Part shown: in pieces, positions 1 to 5,512 of the stretch
Layout: every line of letters begins with the position of its first letter
Position numbering within the stretch: the stretch's first letter is position 1
From: Gemmatimonadaceae bacterium
Lineage (GTDB): Bacteria; Gemmatimonadota; Gemmatimonadetes; Gemmatimonadales; Gemmatimonadaceae
Length of the DNA: 7,868 bases
Assembly: GCA_019689955.1 (NCBI GenBank)
Contig: JADGGM010000115.1
Location: 1-7,868 of the forward strand
Direction: 5' to 3'
Made by a program: the position numbers and the translations under genes
Notes under the pieces: generated by a model
Seen by the model: only the letters and a program-made list of their open reading frames with translations
Told to the model about the DNA's origin: nothing
Database searches by the model: none

Positions 1-1554
1 GAGCATCCACGCATCGTTGTAGCTGAGCATCGTCGACTGCCGCATCACGATGCCGTCGAGCGCGGCCAGCGCCGCCTTCTGCGCGTTCCACAGCGTGTAC
101 CCCTTGGCGACGAGCCCCGCCGTGATCATGTGGATGCGCTGCTCGACCGCCGGGTTGCCGGGATACACGTTGGAGAGCAGGTCCACGCGGTGGAACTGCG
201 TCTGCCGGTCCACGAAGGTGGCGAGCACTGCGATCCCGAACGATCCGCCGAGCTGGCGCGCGAGGTTGATCAGCCCCGAGGCCTGCTGCGCCTCGCTCGG
301 CTTGAGGCTCCCGTACGCGATCTGGTTGATCGGCGTGAAGAGGAAACCCAGGGCCGCGCCGCGGATGATGAGCGGGATGTAGAAATCGCTCTCCCCCGCC
401 TGCGTGGTGAGGTGCCCCAGGTCCCACATGGCGCTGATGAACAGTGCCACGCCGATGTAGATGAGAATACGGGAGTCGACCAGCGGTTTCGGGCCGTTGA
501 GGAGGCGGCCGCAGATGACCGCCACGATCGCGGTCGCGATCCCGCCGGGCATGAGCGTGAGCCCGGTCTCCGTGGGGGTGAAGCCGAGGAGGTTCTGCGT
601 GAACAGCGGGAAGATGAACACGCCCCCGTAGAGCCCGAAGCCGAGCGCCACGAAGAGAAAGATCGATCCCGCGAGCTGCCGGTTCTTGAGCACGCGGAAG
701 TCGACCACGGGGTGCTTGTTGCGCGGGGAGAGCTCCCACCAGAGCATCAGCAGCAGGCACACCCCCGAGACCACCGAGAACCGTACGATCAGCGGGTCAG
801 CGAACCAGTCCTTGGAGCGTCCCTCCTCGAGCACGTACTGCAGCGTCGCGAGCCCGACGGTGAGCAGGCTGATCCCGGCCCAGTCGATCGGGATGCGGCG
901 CCGCATCCCGGGCGGATCGTGGAGGAAGGTCGTGACGATGAACGCGGACACGAAGCCGATGGGCACGTTGATGAAGAAGATCCAGTGCCACGAGTAGTTG
1001 TCGGTGATCCACCCGCCGAGCGTGGGGCCGAGGGTGGGGGCGACGATGATCCCGAGGATGAAGATCGCCTGCACGATCCCCTGCTGCTCCAGCGGGAAGA
1101 TCTGCCGGATGGTCGCCTGCGCGGTGGAGAGGAGCGCCGCGCCGCCGGCGCCTTGCAGCACGCGCCAGAGGACCAGCTCGCCCAAGCTGTTCGACGTGCC
1201 GCACATGAACGACGCGATGATGAACAGCAGGATCGACGCGGACAGGTAGTTCCGGCGCCCGAAGGTCGACGTGAAGAACGCCGTCATCGGGAGGACGACG
1301 ACGTTGGAGAGGATGTACGAGGTGGCGACCCAGCTGATCTCCTGGAACGTCGCGCCCAGGTTCCCGGCCATCTGGGGGAGCGAGACGTTGACGATGGTGG
1401 TGTCGAGCACCTCCATGACCGCCGCGGTGATCAGCCCGATGAGGATGATCCAGCGGTGGGTCTGGGCTTCGGCCGCCTCGCCAGGGGCGGGCGCATGAGT
1501 GGGACGGGGCGCCGGAGCGGCGCCCGGACGTACGGTCGATGTCGGTGATGTCAT
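1..1554 (-). CDS. DHA2-family (EmrB/QacA-like) MFS drug/H+ antiporter, C-terminus cut by window edge
   Basis: Inner-membrane multidrug exporter of the major facilitator superfamily, 14-helix DHA2 branch, expected to use the proton gradient to expel drugs or other amphiphiles. The minus strand reads open for 518 codons from ATG at 1554 to the window edge and has no stop. Residues 1-34 are a Pro/Ala-rich cytoplasmic tail. The first helix carries the DHA2 signature LDTTIVNVSLP (50-60). A short motif A remnant GRR is at 99-101, motif B (WRVLQGAGG) at 130-138 with R131, and the antiporter motif C, GIIVAPTLGPTLGGW, at 168-182, followed by the typical SWHWIFFINVPIG. The last visible residues, SYNDAWML, are the usual start of the final helix, so I estimate about 15-30 residues are missing. 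EmrB proteins usually work with an EmrA/HlyD adaptor and a TolC-like channel; neither is visible here, and the upstream neighbour is an unrelated lipoprotein. The substrate cannot be told from sequence. Family assignment is secure. Confidence 0.95.
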   Translation of the reverse strand, partial: MTSPTSTVRPGAAPAPRPTHAPAPGEAAEAQTHRWIILIGLITAAVMEVLDTTIVNVSLPQMAGNLGATFQEISWVATSYILSNVVVLPMTAFFTSTFGRRNYLSASILLFIIASFMCGTSNSLGELVLWRVLQGAGGAALLSTAQATIRQIFPLEQQGIVQAIFILGIIVAPTLGPTLGGWITDNYSWHWIFFINVPIGFVSAFIVTTFLHDPPGMRRRIPIDWAGISLLTVGLATLQYVLEEGRSKDWFADPLIVRFSVVSGVCLLLMLWWELSPRNKHPVVDFRVLKNRQLAGSIFLFVALGFGLYGGVFIFPLFTQNLLGFTPTETGLTLMPGGIATAIVAVICGRLLNGPKPLVDSRILIYIGVALFISAMWDLGHLTTQAGESDFYIPLIIRGAALGFLFTPINQIAYGSLKPSEAQQASGLINLARQLGGSFGIAVLATFVDRQTQFHRVDLLSNVYPGNPAVEQRIHMITAGLVAKGYTLWNAQKAALAALDGIVMRQSTMLSYNDAWML

Positions 1555-1559
1555 GAATG

Positions 1560-1564
1560 CCCTC
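1560..1564 (-). promoter_or_regulatory. Shine-Dalgarno of the efflux pump, partly inside a palindrome
   Basis: GAGGG on the minus strand lies 5 bases upstream of the ATG at 1554 and fixes that start. Its first three bases (1562-1564) are also the end of the large palindrome at 1562-1610. If the hairpin forms in the mRNA, part of the ribosome-binding site is paired. Confidence 0.7.
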
Positions 1565-1610
1565 GGTCGCGCCGCGCGCAGGAACCGTGCGCGCGCGCGG
1601 CGTGACCGAG
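1562..1610. promoter_or_regulatory. Large palindrome: candidate operator or leader hairpin of the efflux pump
   Basis: The two 18-base arms (1562-1579 and 1593-1610) are reverse complements except at one position (1569/1603), and the loop is about 13 bases. The outer part is CTCGGTC / GACCGAG and the inner part is almost pure GC alternation. It lies directly downstream of a promoter-like sequence (1611-1639) and runs into the pump's Shine-Dalgarno sequence. No T-run follows it on either strand, so it does not look like a normal intrinsic terminator, although a terminator for the lipoprotein gene upstream cannot be excluded. A repressor operator over the transcription start, or an mRNA hairpin that limits translation, are the two likelier readings. 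Confidence 0.65.
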
Positions 1611-1639
1611 AACATATCACCGGCTACGGCTTCTGCCAA
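1611..1639 (-). promoter_or_regulatory. Sigma70-type promoter candidate for the efflux pump
   Basis: On the minus strand TTGGCA (1634-1639; 5 of 6 to the -35 consensus) is separated by exactly 17 bases from TATGTT (1611-1616; 4 of 6 to the -10 consensus). The -35 box lies within the last codons of the lipoprotein gene. The predicted start would fall near 1604, inside the palindrome, about 50 bases before the pump's ATG. The spacing and position make it a good candidate in otherwise GC-rich DNA. It would let the pump be transcribed apart from the lipoprotein gene. Confidence 0.5.
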
Positions 1640-2109
1640 AGGTAGACGTCGACGGTGACGTCGGTCCATGTGCCGGGGAGGTAGTTCCAGCCATCGGCCC
1701 ATGGCGAGCCGGCGGGGGCGGTAACCGATACGATGTAGTATCCCCCTTCGAGCCCATCGACCTGGTACGTTCCATCCGCCCCGGAGACGGTGTGCGCGGC
1801 GACGACCTGGGTCGCGACGCCGTCGACGAGCACGTTGTGATAGATGGTGATCGGCGCGCCGGCTACGGGGACGTAGCGCAGCGTGTCGTTGGACCCCGGG
1901 GCCGCGACGACGCCGGCCACGCCGACCACGCGGCCGTGCACCCGAAACGTTGCCGGCAGACCTTGCGGGGTGCTGTCCTCGGACGCCCCGCCGGCCCCGC
2001 CGGCGAACGGCGCCTGTTGCAGCTTCGGGCTCGTGGGGGCATCACTCGAGCACGCCGCCAGTGCGGCGATGAGGGTCGTGACGACGACTGCTGCGCCGTG
2101 AAATCGCAT
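1624..2109 (-). CDS. Small secreted lipoprotein with a carboxypeptidase-regulatory-like beta-sandwich
   Basis: A 161-residue protein probably anchored to the outer membrane; its function is unknown. Residues 1-20 are a lipoprotein signal: MRFHG, a hydrophobic stretch, then lipobox LAAC with acceptor Cys20. Ser-Ser follows, so there is no Asp retention signal. Residues 21-53 are a flexible Pro/Gly/Ser spacer. Residues 54-132 resemble the carboxypeptidase regulatory-like / Cna-B type fold: FRVHGRVVG as first strand, GAPITIYHN at 84-92, and GADGTYQVDGLEGGYYIVSV at 110-129, the typical 'D-G-x-Y ... L-x-x-G-x-Y' turn. The C-terminal 30 residues contain four Trp. Such domains often act as stability or binding modules on surface proteins. 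The start is supported by a strong Shine-Dalgarno sequence; the frame is open further upstream but without any signal-peptide logic. It precedes the efflux pump by 69 bases on the same strand, possibly co-transcribed, with no known functional link. Confidence 0.85.
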   Translation of the reverse strand: MRFHGAAVVVTTLIAALAACSSDAPTSPKLQQAPFAGGAGGASEDSTPQGLPATFRVHGRVVGVAGVVAAPGSNDTLRYVPVAGAPITIYHNVLVDGVATQVVAAHTVSGADGTYQVDGLEGGYYIVSVTAPAGSPWADGWNYLPGTWTDVTVDVYLWQKP

Positions 2110-2112
2110 GAG

Positions 2113-2119
2113 CTCCTCC
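2113..2119 (-). promoter_or_regulatory. Strong Shine-Dalgarno deciding the lipoprotein start
   Basis: On the minus strand GGAGGAG ends 3 bases before the ATG at 2109 (core GGAGG at 5 bases). It selects this start over the longer open frame that extends upstream to 2628. Confidence 0.75.
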
Positions 2120-2138
2120 GACGTGCATACCAAGGGAA

Positions 2139-2159
2139 GGTGCGCCCGACGGACGCACC
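2139..2159. repeat. 21-base near-palindrome in the divergent region
   Basis: GGTGCG (2139-2144) and CGCACC (2154-2159) are exact reverse complements, and the centre (CCG/CGG around a single A) is also symmetric. Only one base pair and the central base break the symmetry. It lies about 30 bases upstream of the lipoprotein ATG, so it could be an operator for a dimeric regulator or a hairpin in the lipoprotein mRNA leader. Short palindromes arise easily in GC-rich DNA, so significance is modest. Confidence 0.4.
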
Positions 2160-2166
2160 GCGACAT

Positions 2167-2204
2167 CCAGGCAGACCCTGGTGGGAGGACCGGCGTCACC
2201 TCCC
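2167..2204. repeat. Two further short inverted repeats in the divergent region
   Basis: CCAGG (2167-2171) pairs with CCTGG (2177-2181), and GGGAGG (2183-2188) pairs with CCTCCC (2199-2204). Both are perfect but short. Together with the near-palindrome at 2139-2159 they give three hairpin-capable elements in a row within 66 bases of the divergent region. No function can be assigned. Confidence 0.3.
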
Positions 2205-2264
2205 GCCTCGGTCCGGGTCGCCAGGCCGGTCGCCGCCGACGGGAACGCGCTGAATGCCACCGCC

Positions 2265-2294
2265 TTGCTTCGCCCGCTCGGCGCCGCGTATCGT
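2265..2294 (+). promoter_or_regulatory. Weak promoter candidate for the nuclease-helicase gene
   Basis: TTGCTT (2265-2270) and TATCGT (2289-2294) are separated by 18 bases on the plus strand and are the only sigma70-like pair I see in this region. They would give a leader of about 40 bases before the ATG at 2342. Matches are partial (4 of 6 each). Confidence 0.3.
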
Positions 2295-2341
2295 TCGATC
2301 GACTCGACCACGCCCGGATCGCCCTCACCGACCCCGCCCCG

Positions 2342-5300
2342 ATGCGCTTCCACGCCGACCTCCACGTCCACTCCAAGTACTCGCGCGCCACGAGCCGCGA
2401 TGCCGACGTCGAGCACCTCGCGTACTGGGCCGCGCGCAAGGGGATCAGCGTCGTGGCGACGGGGGACTTCACGCACCCGGCGTGGATGGCCGAGTTGAAG
2501 GCGAAGCTGGTCCCCGCCGAACCGGGGCTCTTCCGCCTGCGCGATGACCTCGCGCGGGAGCTCGCGCGCACGCTCCCCACGCCGGGGCTCGGCGAGACGC
2601 GGTTCATGCTCTCGGTGGAGATCTCCACGATCTACAAGAAGGGAGAGCGGACGCGGAAGATCCATCACCTGCTCTATGCCCCGAGCTTCGAGGCGGCGGA
2701 CCGCATCGCGTCGAGCCTCGCCCGCATCGGGAACATCACCTCCGACGGGCGGCCGATCCTCGGGCTCGACTCGCGGCATCTGCTCGAGATCACGTTGGCG
2801 TCGGACCCGGCGTCGTACCTCATCCCGGCGCACATCTGGACGCCGTGGTTCGCCGCGCTCGGCTCCAAGTCGGGGTTCGACTCGATCACCGAGTGCTACG
2901 GCGATCTCGCGGACCACATCTTCGCCGTGGAGACCGGGCTGTCGTCCGACCCGCCGATGAGCTGGCGGCTCTCGATGCTCGACCGCTACCGCCTCGTCTC
3001 CAACTCCGACGCGCACTCGCCGCCCAAGCTCGGGCGCGAGGCGACGGTGTTCGACGGGGAGCGCGACTACTTCGCGATCCGCCGCGCGTTGGAGACGGGC
3101 GAGGGCTACGTGGGGACGGTGGAGTTCTTTCCGGAGGAGGGGAAGTACCACCTCGACGGGCACCGCAAGTGCGGCGTGCGCCACGAGCCGCGCGAGACGA
3201 TCGCGCACGGCGGCCGCTGCCCGGTGTGCGGCCAGCCCACGACGGTCGGCGTGCTGCACCGCGTCGAGACGCTCGCCGACCGCGCCGAGTCGGACCCGAC
3301 GCGGCCGGCGACCGCGGGAGAGGTGTCGAACCTCGTCCCGCTCCCCGAGGTGCTGGCCGAGCTCGCGGGGACGTCGCCGTCGAGCAAGGCCGTGGAACGG
3401 AGCTACGATCGTCTCGTCGGCACGTTGGGGCCGGAGCTGTCGATCCTCGCCGACGTGCCGCTCGAGGACGTGGCGCGCGCCGGCTCCTCGCTCCTCGCCG
3501 AAGCGATCGGCCGCCTGCGGGAAGGGCGCGTGATCCGCGACGCCGGCTACGATGGCGAGTACGGTGTGATCCGCCTGTTCGAGCCGGACGAGCTGCAGCG
3601 CCGCACGAGCGGCGGGCTCCTCTTCGACGTGCCGCTCGCCGCCCCCGCTCCCCGGGCGCGTGATCGCGCTCCGCGCGACGCCGCGCCGCTACTGCCCGAC
3701 GCGCTGGACTCGGCGAGCGACGCTCGCGCGACGCCCGATGTCGCCTCGGCGGAGGCGGGGGGCGATGATGGCGTTCTCGCGCATCTCGATGCGGACCAGC
3801 GAGCGGCCGCGTCGACCGTGGGCGAACCGCTCATCATCATCGCCGGCCCCGGCTCGGGGAAGACGAGGACGCTCACGCACCGGATCGCGTACCTCGTGGC
3901 GGAGCGCGGCGTGCCGGCGGCGGCGTGCCTCGCGATCACCTTCACGCGGCGCGCCGCCGCGGAGATGCGCGAGCGGCTGGCCAAGCTCCTCCCCGCGGTG
4001 GGGGGCGACGTCGCCATTCACACCTTTCACTCGCTCGCGCTCAGCATGCTGCGCGAGCACCCCGGCGCCGCGGGGCTCCATCGCGGCTTTCGCGTGGCGA
4101 GCGAGGCGGAGCGCGTCGCGCTCCTGGCCGCGGCCGCGGGCACGACCGAGCGGGCGGCGCGTGCGCTCCTCCCCGGGATCTCCACCGTCAAGCGCACGGG
4201 GCGCGCGCCGAGCGCCGAGGTTGAGCGCGTGCTCCCGGCGTACCAGCGCGAGCTCGCCCTCCGCAACGGCGTCGACTTCGACGATCTCGTCCGCCTCGCC
4301 GTCGACGCGCTCGCCGCCGATCCCGCGCTCGCCGGCGCGTACCGCGCGCGGTTCCGGTCGATCTCGGTCGACGAGTTTCAGGACGTGGACGAGCTGCAGT
4401 ATCGTCTCCTCACCCTGCTCGCCCCGCCCGACGGCGACGTGTGCGTGATCGGCGACCCGAACCAGGCGATCTACGGCTTCCGCGGCGCGGACGCCGCCTG
4501 CTTCGAGCGCTTCACGCGCGACTACCCGCGCGCCCGCACGGTGACGCTCGCGCGCAACTACCGCTCGAGCGGGACGATCGTCGCCGCCGCGAGCCAGGTG
4601 ATCGCGGCGGGGAAAGCGCCCTCCGGCCCGGCCACCGCGGCGCGGGCGATGCTCGACCGGATCACGATCCACACCGCGCCCACGGAGCGCGCCGAGGCGG
4701 AGCACGTGGTCCACAGCATCGAGCGGATGATCGGCGGGCACAGCTTCTTCTCGATCGACAGCGGGCGCACCGAGGGCCCGGCGCGCGACGATCTCTCCTT
4801 CGCCGGCTTCGCGGTGCTCTACCGGACGAACGCCCAGGCCGACGCGCTGCGCGAGGCGTTCGTCCGCTCGGGGATGCCGTTCACGACGCACGGCCACGAG
4901 CCGCTCGCCGAGCGCGCGGACGTCCAGGCGATCCTGCGTGCGCTCGACGCCGCCACGGATGGCGCCGCGGCGCTCCCCCTCCCCGCGGCGCTCCGCGCGG
5001 CCGGCGAGCGCGCGGCGGAGAGCGATCCTTCCCTCGATCGCGCGGACGTTCACGGCGCCTTGCAGCAGCTCCTCGCGCTCGCCGAGTCGTGCGCGTACGA
5101 CCGGATGCGCTTCCTCGACACCGTCGCGCTGGCCACCGACGCCGACACGTGGGACCCGCGCGCCGATCGCGTGTCGCTGCTCACGTTGCACGCGGCGAAG
5201 GGGCTCGAGTTCCCCGTCGTCTTCATCGTCGGCCTCGAGGATGGCCTTCTTCCGCTCCGCTGGGGCGACGACGCGCTCGACGCCGCCGCGCTGGCCGAGG

Positions 5301-5503
5301 AGCGCCGTCTGTGCTACGTGGGGATGACGCGCGCCAGGGACCGCCTCATCGTGAGCCGCGCGATGCAACGCGCCTGGCGCGGGCGGGTGCGCGCGCTCGA
5401 TCCCTCCCCCTTCCTCCGCGACATCGAGCGCGAGCTGGTCACCAACGACGAGCGGCCGCCCACCAGGCGGCCGCCCGACGACACGCAACTGATGCTGCTC
5501 TGA
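2342..5503 (+). CDS. EndoQ-type PHP endonuclease fused to UvrD/Rep-type SF1 helicase
   Basis: A 1053-residue probable DNA-repair enzyme. Residues 1-420 match EndoQ/YqxK (TIGR00375-like), a PHP-fold endonuclease that in characterised relatives nicks 5' to deaminated bases. Candidate metal ligands are H8-x-H10, D42 and H45 (TGDFTHP), E93 (VEISTIY), H108/H109, H164 (PAHIWTP), D223 and H225 (SNSDAH). C277 with C293-P-V-C296, plus a nearby His, looks like a zinc site. The module ends at GYDGEYGVIRLF (402-413). Residues 425-480 are an Ala/Asp-rich linker. Helicase motifs follow: Q486; Walker A GPGSGKT (502-508, K507); TFTRRAAAEM (533-542); VDEFQD (D677/E678); GDPNQAIYGFRGAD (704-717); NYRS (739-742); LTLHAAKGLEF (947-957); YVGMTRAR (992-999). 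The region between YRTNAQ (827) and motif V is much shorter than in UvrD. The protein ends in QLMLL, a possible clamp-binding motif. I chose ATG 2342 because EndoQ proteins begin just before the ADLHVHSKYSRAT segment; there is no clear Shine-Dalgarno sequence. Domain assignments are secure; substrate and joint function are inferred. Confidence 0.93.
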   Translation: MRFHADLHVHSKYSRATSRDADVEHLAYWAARKGISVVATGDFTHPAWMAELKAKLVPAEPGLFRLRDDLARELARTLPTPGLGETRFMLSVEISTIYKKGERTRKIHHLLYAPSFEAADRIASSLARIGNITSDGRPILGLDSRHLLEITLASDPASYLIPAHIWTPWFAALGSKSGFDSITECYGDLADHIFAVETGLSSDPPMSWRLSMLDRYRLVSNSDAHSPPKLGREATVFDGERDYFAIRRALETGEGYVGTVEFFPEEGKYHLDGHRKCGVRHEPRETIAHGGRCPVCGQPTTVGVLHRVETLADRAESDPTRPATAGEVSNLVPLPEVLAELAGTSPSSKAVERSYDRLVGTLGPELSILADVPLEDVARAGSSLLAEAIGRLREGRVIRDAGYDGEYGVIRLFEPDELQRRTSGGLLFDVPLAAPAPRARDRAPRDAAPLLPDALDSASDARATPDVASAEAGGDDGVLAHLDADQRAAASTVGEPLIIIAGPGSGKTRTLTHRIAYLVAERGVPAAACLAITFTRRAAAEMRERLAKLLPAVGGDVAIHTFHSLALSMLREHPGAAGLHRGFRVASEAERVALLAAAAGTTERAARALLPGISTVKRTGRAPSAEVERVLPAYQRELALRNGVDFDDLVRLAVDALAADPALAGAYRARFRSISVDEFQDVDELQYRLLTLLAPPDGDVCVIGDPNQAIYGFRGADAACFERFTRDYPRARTVTLARNYRSSGTIVAAASQVIAAGKAPSGPATAARAMLDRITIHTAPTERAEAEHVVHSIERMIGGHSFFSIDSGRTEGPARDDLSFAGFAVLYRTNAQADALREAFVRSGMPFTTHGHEPLAERADVQAILRALDAATDGAAALPLPAALRAAGERAAESDPSLDRADVHGALQQLLALAESCAYDRMRFLDTVALATDADTWDPRADRVSLLTLHAAKGLEFPVVFIVGLEDGLLPLRWGDDALDAAALAEERRLCYVGMTRARDRLIVSRAMQRAWRGRVRALDPSPFLRDIERELVTNDERPPTRRPPDDTQLMLL
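5452..5474. terminator. Perfect 9-bp hairpin at the convergent gene ends, possible terminator for tex
   Basis: GCGGCCGCC (5452-5460) and GGCGGCCGC (5466-5474) are exact reverse complements with a 5-base loop. The element sits inside the last codons of the helicase fusion, 26 bases before its stop, and about 40 bases beyond the tex stop on the opposite strand. As only 9 bases separate the two genes, any tex terminator must lie in the other gene. No U-rich tail follows on either strand, so intrinsic termination is doubtful. Confidence 0.35.
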
Positions 5504-5512
5504 GCCGGCGCG

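Noticed and set aside
130..1548. 472-codon open frame on the plus strand across the efflux pump
   Set aside because: Highly charged Arg/Asp/Glu/His composition without a fold is the mirror of hydrophobic membrane codons. The minus strand encodes a clear 14-helix transporter.
1562..1610. Palindrome read as an intrinsic terminator of the lipoprotein gene
   Set aside because: No T-rich stretch follows it in either direction, and it sits between a promoter-like pair and a start codon, so an operator or leader hairpin fits better. Not fully excluded.
1624..2109. Lipoprotein as the EmrA/HlyD adaptor of the pump
   Set aside because: No coiled-coil hairpin or lipoyl/barrel-sandwich pattern, and far too short. 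The visible fold is a carboxypeptidase-regulatory-like beta-sandwich.
2110..2628. N-terminal extension of the lipoprotein upstream of 2109
   Set aside because: It would bury the signal peptide and lipobox inside the protein and ignore the strong Shine-Dalgarno sequence directly before 2109.
2042..3259. 405-codon minus-strand open frame overlapping the start of the nuclease-helicase
   Set aside because: No family features, overlaps the conserved EndoQ region and the lipoprotein start, and has an Arg-rich shadow composition.
3689..5488. 599-codon open frame on the minus strand within the helicase fusion
   Set aside because: Arg/Glu/Val-rich shadow with no recognisable motif, lying opposite all the helicase motifs.
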